From: Pholis gunnellus
Lineage: Eukaryota; Chordata; Actinopteri; Perciformes; Pholidae
Direction of reading: 5' to 3'
Length of the DNA stretch: 64,000 bases
Assembly: GCA_910591455.2 (NCBI GenBank)
Contig: OU342817.1
Location: 15,077,915-15,141,914 of the forward strand
The position numbers were made by a program, and so were the translations under genes. Position 1 is the first letter of the stretch. Each line of letters starts with the position of its first letter. The notes under the pieces were generated by a model. That model ran no database searches and was not told the origin of the DNA. It was given only the letters and a program-made list of their open reading frames with translations. This document shows positions 46,501 through 54,680 of the stretch, in pieces.

Positions 46501-49500
46501 CAATTTTGTTGCAACTAAATATCACACATATTTACAGAGTAACCACACAGTCATCATCATCCCCATGCCTGACTCAAACACTCACCACAGGCTGTGTTTG
46601 TCTGCCATTGGGGCAGCTCCACTCCTGCAACCTGGCATGCTGCTGCATAGGACTTGAGAGATTCACATAGGGTGTGTTGGTCACCATTGGTGGCGCAGTA
46701 GTCATACACACAACTATTGAGGTAGATGTTTGGGTGAATGAGTTCATGGCAGGATTCGAAGGCGTCCCCTAGTAAGGTGTAGCACTCATTGTAGGCCTCA
46801 TTCTCTTCATCATAATCACAGAGTCTGGGATCATTTGGATGGGAAATACAACTGGAGGAAAAAGTTTAGACAATGAAATAAACATCTAGACATTTTAATG
46901 TATTGTTTCACTTTAGAATAAGACATAATTAGGTGTATTAATGTGTAGTAATCCATGCATTAATACGTAATTATTTATTGATCAAATGGTTTTAAATGCA
47001 TAAATGAAAATAAATGTTGGGTTTACCAGGTTGTGCTAAATGCTATCATCAGTATGCTAACATGCTCACATTGATAATGCTAACATGCTGATGTTTAGTA
47101 GGTATAATGTTACCCTTTATAGTAGAATAGCTTACTCATTATTGCCTGGCACCTTCCAGCTATCACCAAACTCAAATGGCCCAGTAGCATTTTGGCCTCC
47201 TGGTGCGATGAAGTCATCGTCTTGGCGTTCAGAGTAGGTGCCACACAGCCCACACAGTTCATACTTGTAGCGCTCATCCACCTGAAGGAAGAGTCTGTTC
47301 CGTGCATCTATCGTCATTCTGAGGCCAAAGGTTGTTTCCAGGATAATATAGTTTTTTTTCAGGTAGACCCATACAGAGCCGTATGTACCATTGGTGGAAT
47401 AGGGGAGTCGGACAGGGCTATTATTCACCTTTAAAAGAGGACAATCCCAGACGACAAACAAGTTACTTCCCCCAGTGACCTGACACGGAGTAATAACTGA
47501 CCCCAATAAAGATGGGTGTTCTGATACTAAAGTCATTAACCACGGTCATTAATAAATTACTGTAGATAATACAGAACAATAACACTCCGAATCCAGTAAA
47601 CGGGCCACTTTCAGGTGACTAATTTGTTTGAACTGGAACACATTTGCAAAACAGCCTCTGATTCACATGCTATAAAAGAGGTGGGATTGATTGATATGTA
47701 GTGTAACTACAAGAGTTTTCATGCTTACATAGACCTCTCCACTCTGATTCAGGGTGAGGTAGAGATCCTCAACCTGAAGAGCCACAGCTTCAAGCTTGGA
47801 TCGGGTGAAGTTCTGAAGGGCGGAGTGCATGTTGTGTCCAATCACAGTGAACTGAACTGAGCTTTCTTCTGAGCACGTGGTAGTCAGCGTGTAACTGCAG
47901 CCCCCTTGAAAGTCATATGCCATCCCGTCAAAGGTGATATAGTGTGGATCACCATACACGCTGCAGGTGGCGGGTTTGAAAGGGAAGCAGCCTTTCACGC
48001 CACCCTTGACCTTGCAAACCTCGTTGTTTGTGCATTGCATTGAGGTGCATTGCATGTCATTATTGCCCATGCACTGACACCCTTCCTCACACTCTCCCTT
48101 CAAGAACGTTGCTCCTTTCTGCAGGCAAAAGGGAGTTGTGTGAATAAATTCCAGTGCTGTGGAAGTGAAGAGGTGAATATGAAATTGTTATCCGCACATC
48201 GAACTCGCTTACCTCATAGTGATTTCCATTATACCAGCACCCACAGTCCTCTGCTGGGACACACTTTCCCCCACTGAGCTTTAAGCCAGAGTCACACTCG
48301 CATCTTTCCTCACAGCTTCCACAGGAGCCGACTATATCCAAACTGGAGCATACCTCGGGACAGCCATCGGCACATGAGTTATAGTGGCTGTTCTCACCAC
48401 ACTGTAGGGCTGAGAGGAGTGCAAGAGAAGGGTGGAAAGATCAGAGGGCATGAACATACCTGTAATTGTATTATTACATTCATCATTTGCCACTATCTTC
48501 CATATTTTAATGACATTGGGCAAAGAAATAAAAGCAGGAAGCAATAAAGCTACATACGGCAGAATGTAGAGTTCCTCCATATGGGTATGGAGACTCCAGC
48601 CTCCTGGCAGACATCAGCGTACACCTGTAATGCCTCACATAGTACCGCTGGGTCACCGTGGGTAGAGCACATGCTGACCACACAGCCCCTGAAGTAGCTC
48701 TCTGCCCCCAGAACTGATTGGCAGGCAGCAAAGGGCCCAGTGCTAGAGAGGAGGCCTCCACAGTACAGCTCACTGACATACTCGGCCATCTCCAGTGGGT
48801 CACACTGATGAGGTACTAGAATGGTTTCACAGGAGGAGGTGGCTTGCCCAGACTGCCAGCTCTCAGCCAAAGCTGTAGCATCTCGGGCAGTCGTTCCATC
48901 AGGCTTTCTGAAGTCGTCTCCCCTGACGTGGTTATAGTTTCCGCACAAGCCACAGACTTTGTCAGAGTAAGTGGACGGCAGGTTGACATGGACGGCACCA
49001 GCGTTGTCGAATGAGACCGAAAGACCAAAACTGGTGCCCAGTTCAACAGCAGCCGGGTTGCTCTTGATGTTGACAGTGCCACTGCCGAGTCTCAGTGGAA
49101 GCTTCTTCCAGACCCCATTAACCTGAAGAACAGTGTCAGTTTTAGACATCCTTACTGGCTGTCATCCACAATATGGACTTACTGTATAAGACAGTTTGCA
49201 CAAACGCAGCACTCTGGAGATAGTGATATCTTTGGGAACTGATAAGGCAGATAAGTCCAGGACATTATGCCACTTAACTCTGCACTTTCCGATAAACTCA
49301 GTTTTTCAGTAGTATGGCCGGCAGATATGGGAACTCTTCGATTCATTACATTGTAGCTCAACACTCATTGCGTCATAAAGGCAAGGTGCCACAAAACTGA
49401 AGTTGTACAGACAGAACATTAGAAATGATGCCTCTTAGGGGGATGGTAATACTGTACGCTTCAAAGAACAAAAAAAATACGGTCTCCTTTAGCCATGAAA

Positions 49501-52129
49501 AATACTCATTGTCAACACTCCATGTGGGATGTCAATCGGATAAACAGCTTAGCTGAGTAAACAGAACATAAACCAGTGTCAAAAATGTGTCAAAGGCCGC
49601 ATGAGTGTAGTTTTTAAAGCAGAATCTAAAAAGAAATTTTATTTGGACATTTATGCTCAAAACTATGGTTGTATAAACACAAGAGAAAACTAGCCTCCCT
49701 TTGTAATAGTCATAGATATTTTTTTATGTAATGTATCGGCAGATGTTACAGGCATCAGAAATCAATCTCCTCCTAAATTTCTATCCCCTTGTTAGAGTGA
49801 CTCACCACAACCCGGTGTGTCTGCCTTTTCAGCAGGGACACTCTGAAGTTCCCCATGTCCACAATGATCTGCTGAACAGTCGGCAGAGATGAGTTCCAGT
49901 TCGGCTCGTTGACCACTTCCACAGTGAACATGGGCATGGCCTCAGTGGCTGAGCAGGTCTTAGCCAGCGTGTAGGTGCAGGGCGCCATGAAGCGGAGCAC
50001 CTCTCCATCAAAAGTGCTGCAGTCTGTGTGACTCTGTATAGTACAAGTCCCAGAGGCGTAAATCCCACTGGATCTTCCTATTTGAGGACCGCAGATTTGT
50101 CCCTTAGGGCACTGAGAGGGAAAACAAGAGAGCTGGCCTCCAGGACAGAGGCAGCGGGTGGACTCATCTGTCCATAACTCTGTGTCAGATTCACACTGGG
50201 GTCCTGTGGGGGATGTGACTGAGTAAACTATCACTTAGGAATGGCTATTAATAACTGATTAGTAACACTGATTAATTGTTTAGTGTTAATATATGAACTA
50301 TTACCTCAGTTATTAAACTCATTATTCGTTATCAATCAAAGGAATGAAACACATTCTTACTGCCTTAGCAAAATTGTCAACTTCTTTTTTTTACATATTT
50401 AATTACATTTTGCAGTTTCCCTGATAAGCGCTACGACAGTAATGATGTTTAATTGAACGAATTGCTCTTAATATAGTAAAAAAAGAGCAAAAGAATATTT
50501 ACCACATGAGCCTCTCCTTACACCCATCTGGTTGAATGTGAACTGTCCCTCCATGGACACTGCTTCGACTACGACCTGATGTAAAAGCAGATTATCGATT
50601 TGAATATAAACAATGTTATATTTTAATTCCCCAATACAGTTTAAATATAGGTATGTGGTTGTTGGCTATTTTACCCGAGTCCCTGATTCGACGACGTCCA
50701 AGGGAACAAACACTTGTCTCCAAGCATCCCTGGGGAGGGCAGGCAAGGTCCAGATTTCTATCAGACCGACGCTGCTCTTCAGCAGAGCGCGGAGTTCTGT
50801 CCCATTAGCTGCAGCTGGGGATAAGTACCAAAACTCTAGACAGGCCTCGCCTTCCAGCCTCAGTGGGCCACTCTCCAAAACAGTCCCTACGCCATCGTCT
50901 GTAGGTGAAAAGGACAATAAGAAAATGTAATACACGAAATGCTTTCATCCACATAATAAAAAGCGACCAAAGTCATTTTTTAAATAGGTCCAATGTAACA
51001 CTTTCGGTACAACTTCAATGACAATGACCAACCCACTTCTTTTTAAATCACACAATATAAATATATTGAAATATATTTTTAACTACGCAGGTTGGGAATG
51101 AGCTTTTATGTTGCATCATAATTTTAATCACATCAGAAATAGCAAACCATTCCCTCGTCTTTGTCATTGCAGTAAAACAAGAAGCACATCTGTTGTGGTG
51201 CAATCATCATAAAATGCAAAATTGCCGTTTAGAGTGTTTTCTGCTAAATTTAAGCCTTTAGTGCAGACCCTCTACTTCAATTGCCCCTGGGAGAGCACCA
51301 GACTATAAAACATTATTAGCCTGCCTCAGATCAGTTTGTGATATGCGGCGAGGCACAGTCACAGCCTGTCTGTAGATTAAAACAGAACTGTGGACCGATG
51401 TTCCAAATCCTTTGTGTCAAAGCAAAGTCTATCTGAACTGAACTGAACTGAACTGTAACCTGTCTTGATGACTTCAGAAAAACACATTTGGCTTTCAATT
51501 GTATTATTAGATTTAATTAATGAAATCAATTGCTGTGATGTTTTACAGTAATCTTCTGTACCTGATCGTTGGGTCCAGTCACAAATCATATGGTTGTGTC
51601 TGTCGTAGAAACACTGTGTAACATATTCTATGAAAGGAAAAATAATGGGTTAAATATTGTATTATGTACAGTATGCATGTGTGTCTGTCTATGTATGTCT
51701 CTTTATTTAATCCTTGTTGTTGTGGAACATTTTTATTCAAGAAATCGTAGTGATTAAGGAGTATCTACAAGTCTTAGTAATTGTAAAACTTCATACCTGA
51801 ATTTGTCCTCCAATCTGGTAAAGTAACTAATGAAAAGTCAATTTCAGCCCTGAAATAGGAAAACAATGATTACTTTTATTTTTTTAACAATAATTGATAA
51901 AATATTCTTAATGCCCTAAAAACAAAACTTTAACACAAATCAAAATCCACATTCACATTATGAAATGAATATCATCAGTATCACAATATTTCAAGTAACA
52001 CATCAGCTAATGTTTTTTTGACAGTTGAAAGCTGAATTATCTTGACACCCACCTGCACTGAGTCCCTGTCTGAGTTACAAAGAGTAAAGTCACTGTGACC
52101 AACACATGTGTGGGGATGCCTCCGAGCAT
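33351..52129 (-). CDS. Zonadhesin-like secreted multidomain protein (MAM/VWD/mucin), whole gene
   Basis: Joining the exons listed below by GT-AG boundaries gives one uninterrupted frame of 8727 nt (about 2908 residues) from ATG at 52127-52129 to TGA at 33351. Order: signal peptide; MAM1; VWD1-C8-TIL; VWD2-C8; Pro/Thr linker; MAM2; linker; MAM3-MAM7 with Pro/Thr/Asn linkers; mucin-like repeat; TIL; Cys-rich module; VWD3. The MAM plus VWD/C8/TIL plus mucin combination is that of zonadhesin, a sperm membrane protein binding the egg coat in mammals, and of related mucus/extracellular-matrix proteins. Here one MAM and two VWD units come before the MAM array, and no transmembrane helix or EGF module was found, so the product is probably secreted. 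Function in fish is unknown to me. No orthologue symbol is assigned. Confidence 0.85.
33667..33796 (-). CDS. Zonadhesin-like exon, VWD3 middle part
   Basis: Acceptor TCCTCCAG|GTGGAT, donor GTGCAG|GTAGCT. It encodes VDGRKTKTPASPTAGLNIWK and then HSSRIYLKTDFGLSVEFDG, the central beta strands of a VWD domain, in frame with both neighbouring exons. Confidence 0.8.
34445..34520. repeat. (AC)n microsatellite in the zonadhesin-like gene
   Basis: Pure AC run of about 76 bp in the intron between two VWD3 exons. Confidence 0.97.
34779..35323 (-). CDS. Zonadhesin-like exon, VWD3 N-terminal part with acidic repeat insertion
   Basis: Acceptor CTCCACAG|GCTTCG, donor CTGGTC|GTAAGT. It encodes FGECTIRGDPEYRTFDQMKH, a recognisable VWD opening, and LPHVYIEAINTGR. 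A run of about 100 residues of Asp, Glu, Ser, His and Lys follows, built from SEEHDDSKHDDD-type units. VWD sequence then resumes (LQELKIRVYDHTVVFKKNRR). The insertion sits where VWD domains have a surface loop. It is predicted disordered, strongly negative, and might bind Ca2+ or other metals. The Cys usually found before YxL in the first strand is His-Ser here. Confidence 0.85.
34860..35075 (-). repeat. 36-bp coding minisatellite (SEEHDDSKHDDD unit), six copies
   Basis: Six head-to-tail 36-bp units inside the VWD3 exon. Each encodes 12 residues, SEEHDDSKHDDD or SEEHDDSKHDHD. Most differences are single bases, for example GTCGTC against GTCGTG on the + strand, swapping Asp and His. Confidence 0.92.
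35421..35577 (-). CDS. Zonadhesin-like exon, Cys-rich module (TILa/VWC-like)
   Basis: Acceptor CTTGTCAG|TTCAAT, donor CTACAG|GTGCTG. It encodes FNEVWYTNHCSQKCECERDD and then GVGKIDCDDEDECDGDAVCL. The spacing of Cys and the W-Y start are those of the modules that follow TIL domains in zonadhesin, mucins and IgGFc-binding protein, here with an acidic stretch. Confidence 0.8.
35730..35938 (-). CDS. Zonadhesin-like exon, TIL domain 2
   Basis: Acceptor CTCTCTAG|CACCCT, donor CATCAT|GTGAGT. It encodes CPRNSHYTACVPPCSPTCKH, then GCSDNERCVQGCVCDEGFVH and CVPIQKCGC. This is a full trypsin-inhibitor-like Cys-rich domain with ten or so Cys in the expected pattern. Confidence 0.88.
36103..37041 (-). CDS. 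Zonadhesin-like exon, mucin-like Thr/Pro domain
   Basis: A single exon of 939 nt (313 codons), acceptor AAATGTAG|TCACAG, donor TACCAA|GTAAGT. It encodes VTDLAKPTIPVVTTFNLVAT and then a long Thr/Pro/Gln-rich region. This includes loose PQPTT words and, at its C-terminal end, twelve TTTGRPQP-type repeats. Such tracts are heavily O-glycosylated rods; mammalian zonadhesin has a comparable mucin-like tract between its MAM and VWD domains. Opposite-strand open frames here are shadows. Confidence 0.88.
36171..36458 (-). repeat. 24-bp coding minisatellite (TTTGRPQP unit), about 12 copies
   Basis: Twelve consecutive 24-bp units, each encoding eight residues (TTTGRPQP, TATGRPQP or TTTGRPQS). The variants are interspersed, which is the pattern left by unequal exchange or slippage. 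Confidence 0.92.
37125..38321 (-). CDS. Zonadhesin-like MAM domain 7 (three exons)
   Basis: Exons 38184-38321, 37364-37620 and 37125-37209 (138, 257 and 85 nt). They encode CNFEQDLCQWNQLLTDVFDW, HYLYIEANSASHGDTARLIS and IIFEGRIGSNDQSDVAFDD, the start, middle and end of a MAM domain. Its last exon lies left of the tandem array and is clearly different from the others (VSLHHGHC in place of IKLYRGRC), so this copy has an ancestral right half. Confidence 0.87.
38441..39957 (-). CDS. Zonadhesin-like MAM domain 6 plus linker
   Basis: Exons 39820-39957, 39000-39256, 38790-38874 (MAM) and 38441-38686 (linker). The MAM contains CSDSGPQCLQFWYHMYGSAD and IIIEGRRGSNEESDVAIDDI. The linker DVSGVVTTSPPEPEGNTNPP to NRPPPHSG is Pro/Thr-rich with three N-x-T sequons (NVTAQ, NVTVP, NVTEA), so both O- and N-glycosylation are likely. 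Confidence 0.88.
40077..41593 (-). CDS. Zonadhesin-like MAM domain 5 plus linker
   Basis: Exons 41456-41593, 40636-40892, 40426-40510 and 40077-40322, each exactly 1636 bp from its counterpart in the next unit. The linker of this unit has INKE where the others have INEE. Otherwise it is almost identical to the neighbouring units. Confidence 0.88.
41713..43229 (-). CDS. Zonadhesin-like MAM domain 4 plus linker
   Basis: Exons 43092-43229, 42272-42528, 42062-42146 and 41713-41958. The linker reads PPIVREPTTAAP where units to the left have PPIVPEP, a Pro-to-Arg change shared only with the next unit upstream in the transcript (43349-43594). Confidence 0.88.
43349..44422 (-). CDS. Zonadhesin-like MAM domain 3 plus linker
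   Basis: Exons 44288-44422 (135 nt), 43908-44164, 43698-43782 and 43349-43594. The first exon lies outside the tandem array and is distinct (CKIDCSFDSNLCSWNQMVTD). The remaining exons belong to the array. The linker carries the private change VVNVT in place of VFNVT. The domain is therefore a hybrid of an older MAM start and an array-type remainder. Confidence 0.87.
44629..44700 (-). CDS. Zonadhesin-like short linker exon
   Basis: A 72-nt exon encoding GTFPGLVSGTKPPSTTAEVL-type Pro/Thr sequence between MAM2 and MAM3. Acceptor CCTTTAG|GTACC, donor CCCGA|GTAAGT. Phase agrees with both neighbours. Confidence 0.75.
44852..45525 (-). CDS. Zonadhesin-like MAM domain 2 (three exons)
   Basis: Exons 45388-45525, 45033-45289 and 44852-44936 (138, 257 and 85 nt), the same lengths and phases as in the array but clearly diverged in sequence. 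It encodes CPINCDFETNLCGWQQLVQD, LCLNFWYHMYGSATAMALNV and IIVEGIRGSNALSDVAIDD. The conserved lengths show that the array units descend from a MAM of this exon pattern. Confidence 0.88.
45634..45702 (-). CDS. Zonadhesin-like Pro/Thr linker exon after VWD2-C8
   Basis: A 69-nt exon encoding ADPPTTAILPTRPTTPSTTS and DQT, joining the second C8 domain to the MAM array. Acceptor CATTTCAG|CTGACC, donor GACTC|GTAAGG. Confidence 0.72.
45856..46350. mobile_element. Degraded hAT/ZBED-type DNA transposon in an intron
   Basis: TAGGGATG at 45856 and its inverse CATCCCTA at 45950-45957 bracket an AT-rich segment containing AACCGGTTAACCG. Further right, around 46215-46320 on the + strand, a broken frame reads VWKFLCGEEDIKFAICLNCM and then RGTKSLKKLT-stop, resembling the BED zinc finger of hAT transposases (Cys pair, then K-x-xT). 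The frame is interrupted, so it is a dead copy. Exact ends are not resolved. Confidence 0.4.
46586..46851 (-). CDS. Zonadhesin-like exon, C8 domain 2
   Basis: Acceptor CCTCCAG|TTGTAT, donor CCTGTG|GTGAGT. It encodes CISHPNDPRLCDYDEENEAY, ECYTLLGDAFESCHELIHPN and YDYCATNGDQHTLCESLKSY, the C8 Cys pattern that normally follows VWD. No TIL exon was found after it; the next exon is the Pro/Thr linker. Confidence 0.88.
47035..47110. repeat. Interspersed repeat fragment with GCTAACATG words
   Basis: Contains two direct ATGCTAACATGCT copies and a GATGTTTAGTAGGTATAATG block. From general knowledge this resembles a short repeat frequent in percomorph fish. It is a fragment inside an intron. Confidence 0.4.
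47136..48118 (-). CDS. Zonadhesin-like VWD domain 2 (two exons)
   Basis: Exons 47729-48118 and 47136-47428. They begin with a Cys-rich tail of the preceding TIL (KGATFLKGECEEGCQC and MQCTNNEVCK), then the canonical VWD start CSVYGDPHYITFDGMAYDFQ, GGCSYTL, and later YKYELCGLCGTYSERQDDDF with an intact CGLCG motif. This is the best-preserved VWD domain of the protein. Confidence 0.9.
48213..48409 (-). CDS. Zonadhesin-like exon, TIL domain 1
   Basis: Acceptor CTCTCAG|CCCTAC, donor TATGAG|GTAAGC. It encodes CGENSHYNSCADGCPEVCSS, then GSCGSCEERCECDSGLKLSG and CVPAEDCGCWYNG. It has the complete TIL Cys pattern ending in the CGC motif. Confidence 0.9.
48558..50203 (-). CDS. Zonadhesin-like VWD domain 1 plus C8 domain 1 (two exons)
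   Basis: Exons 49806-50203 (398 nt) and 48558-49122 (565 nt). The first begins with GPQCESDTELWTDESTRCLC and CFPSQCPKGQICG and then a degenerate VWD start (CSTFDGEVLRFMAPCTYTL; the GDPHY signature is absent). The second has VCGLCGNYNHVRGDDF, then the C8 Cys ladder (CDPLEMAEYVSELYCGGLLS to VCQEAGVSIPIW). Frames and phases join cleanly. Confidence 0.9.
50503..52129 (-). CDS. Zonadhesin-like N-terminus: signal peptide and MAM domain 1 (five exons)
   Basis: Exons 52053-52129, 51797-51849, 51562-51627, 50675-50898 and 50503-50575. The start MLGGIPTHVLVTVTLLFVTQ is a classic signal peptide, chosen because it is the only ATG in frame with the next exon. The following exons encode a MAM domain: EYVTQCFYDRHNHMICDWTQ, LRLEGEACLEFWYLSPAAAN and ending FTFNQMGVRRGSC. 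Its exon pattern differs from the later MAM domains, so it is an older, separate copy. Confidence 0.85.
51432..51455. repeat. Short (AACTG)n pentanucleotide repeat
   Basis: Four to five AACTG units in an intron near the 5' end of the zonadhesin-like gene. Confidence 0.85.
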
Positions 52130-52246
52130 GGCTGATCCTGTAACGGCAGCGTCTCAGCTCCTCTCCCGTCGCTAATACTCTCTCTGTTTGATGAGTTGAA
52201 GAATGAACGATGAGCAGTAACTGTGGTGCCTCTGTGTGGAAACGCT

Positions 52247-52255
52247 GCTTTTATG
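52247..52255 (-). promoter_or_regulatory. Candidate TATA box of the zonadhesin-like gene
   Basis: The minus strand reads CATAAAAGC about 120 bp upstream of the ATG. With a start site 25-30 bp downstream, the 5' UTR would be about 90 bp, a normal arrangement. Confidence 0.5.
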
Positions 52256-53211
52256 TGACCCTTTAACCGCTAGCACACAGAGGTGTGGGCCCCACTGAGT
52301 CCTCCTCGGAACAGAAGGCGTGTTTTTCAGCATTAAGCAGGTAACCTCAGCAGTGGGTGGAGAGCGAGGACTGGTGGACAGGAAGACAATAAGGGGTTGG
52401 ACTGTGGCGTAGGAATATTCCAAGAGTGGCATCAGCAGCTGACACAGTTACAGCAAATAGTGATAGGCAAGGTCAGGGTTCATACTTATTAAGGAGTGAA
52501 TTGGTTTGTCAATACAGCAATTGTTTGCCATATTTACTGGTAAGGTTTTGATGAATGATGAAAAGTCAAATGGTGAAAGTAAAGTCTACAATCTACAACT
52601 AGTGAAACATGGAACACACAAAAAAATCCCTGTTTCTTTATTAAAGATTTAGCTTTGAACATGTAAAGAGATTACTCAAGTCACTTTCAAAGGTATTTGA
52701 TAATGTGTTCTGTTCAGACAATTGTGCAGTAAAAAGGATAACAAGGTCATTTTCTTTTGCAAATCAAAGCTAAGCATCACACACTTGGCAAAGATAAGAG
52801 AAAAGATGACCCATGAAGAGCGTCAACTTATGCAATCCATTGTCTTGGAAGTACAAAAAGAGGCATCGTGACCTGATAATATTGTTGAAAAAAAAAAAAA
52901 AGCTTCAAAAAGCGCCTTCTCGAGTATATTATAGTGTATGTGAGCTAGATAGCAGCGCACACTGTAAGAACAGGTGGAGAAAGAGTGATAAGAAAGACGC
53001 TTTGTGTGGGAGGTGCTGTCTGATCCAATATTGCGGCATTCCTGAAGCCCGGCGGTATGCGTCAACAGAGAGGGTGGACCAAAACAAATATTAGAGCTCT
53101 TAAAAACTGTCCGACCTATAAAAGAGGGTCATTGTTAGAAAATATGACTGTATATCCAGAGTATAGTGGGCAAAAATACAGCAATGCAGTAACTACCTTA
53201 ACTACAGAGCT

Positions 53212-53390
53212 AATCAGAATCAGAACCGTTTATTGCCAAGGAAGTTTGCACCTACAAGGAACTTGTCACGGCGGGTGGTGCATAACATTAAACAATCAAC
53301 AACAATCAACACAGTGCAAGAAAGAGAAACACATTACAATGTACAATAAAATATGAAATAAAGTGCACAACAAACAGATATCAGGACTGT
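53212..53390. mobile_element. Teleost retroposon fragment (AATCAGAATCAG... type)
   Basis: It starts AATCAGAATCAGAACCGTTT, then has ATTGCCAAGGAAGTTTGCAC, GGTGCATAACATTA, CAGTGCAAGAAAG and a tail of AATAAAATATGAAATAAAGT. From general knowledge this order of blocks is a widespread fish retroposon tail. The class is not resolved. Confidence 0.5.
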
Positions 53391-54547
53391 AGACAAGTGA
53401 AATGTAATAATCTACAGTAAAAAGATCCCAGCCTGATTACCTCACAGATAATCAAGGTTTTATCTCAGTGTGTCTTAGGTGTCTCAGGTGTGTGATGAAT
53501 GCCACAGATAGTGAGTTAATTATAAATGGACCCACAGAGGTATGTACAGAGCAGGTACTGATATCTTCAGAGGCTTAAAAGGGAAACCAAGCAGATGTAC
53601 GGCTCCGCAATGTCTAGTCAAAAATCCAGGTTTACACTCCAAGGCAGCAGATATACACATGCGGAATGCCTGGCTTCATCCTGTTAATGTGTTGTAACTC
53701 AGTAACTTGTTGCCTTTTAGTTTGCACATACTTGGTACAGTGCCTCGTAAATTGGGAAATTGTACACCCAAATAGGCAAATACATAACAGTATGATGAAT
53801 ATCAAAGCAGGGTTCAACGTCTTAATGTCTTTTTTTCACTTCCCTGGTCTAGTACATTTTCACATACCCCTATAGAGCCTTCTTTACAACAAATGATGTG
53901 TACGTGTGTTAGAAACTGAAGTGCCGTTTTGCCCCAGCCATCCAGACGAGTTGACACGCTTTAAACATTAAATTAAAACAGCATTAAAGTATTTGTTGCT
54001 GCGTGTTCGGTTGTCGATATTCCAGCATACTCAAGTTCTACAGAATTCCAACAGGATGACGACCGTTTCTATGCAACAGGTGTTTCACTAGTCACCACTC
54101 GGGACCCCAAGCAATTTCGGGGTGTTTTTTGCACCTGTCATATTTTACTCTCTGTGGCCTTGTCCTGCACCTCTATGTAAATTGTACAACCATGGCTAGA
54201 AGTAGAGAGAACTCAAAAATGTCTTTTGTGCAGTACAACACAGTTACAATACCATAAATCATAAAAAGGAAAAAAAAAAAAACGCAAGTTGAATTTCTTT
54301 CTCTGAAAACAGTAGAATCGATATATCCAAAATCTACCTGCTGTATACAGGTAGATTAGGTCTTTACAACCTCTACTTACGACCTCTTCTCTCACTCTTC
54401 AATGTGTTCAGCAGTCTGCAGTTCAGTCCAAGTTTCAGGGAATTGTCACTTAACTGTTTGATTTTAAATGAGACATGTAGAATAAAATGTTTGTGATCAA
54501 ATATCCCAATTTTAAGCTTTGTTTTGGTTGTTACTTCTGACTGAAGC

Positions 54548-54680
54548 GTTTAATTTTACCTTTATTTAACCAAACAAGTTACAATGATGACCTGGCCAAA
54601 AAGGCAGCATCAGGCGGCAAGTCATTCCAAACAAATATAACATAAAAACATCTCAAACAATACAAAAATTACAACATCTT
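54548..54680. mobile_element. Interspersed repeat fragment (TTTATTTAACC...GACCTGGCCAA type)
   Basis: CCTTTATTTAACCAAACAAG followed by TTACAATGATGACCTGGCCA and AAAAGGCAGCA, then an A-rich part, resembles a common fish retroelement 3' end. No coding remains. Confidence 0.4.
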
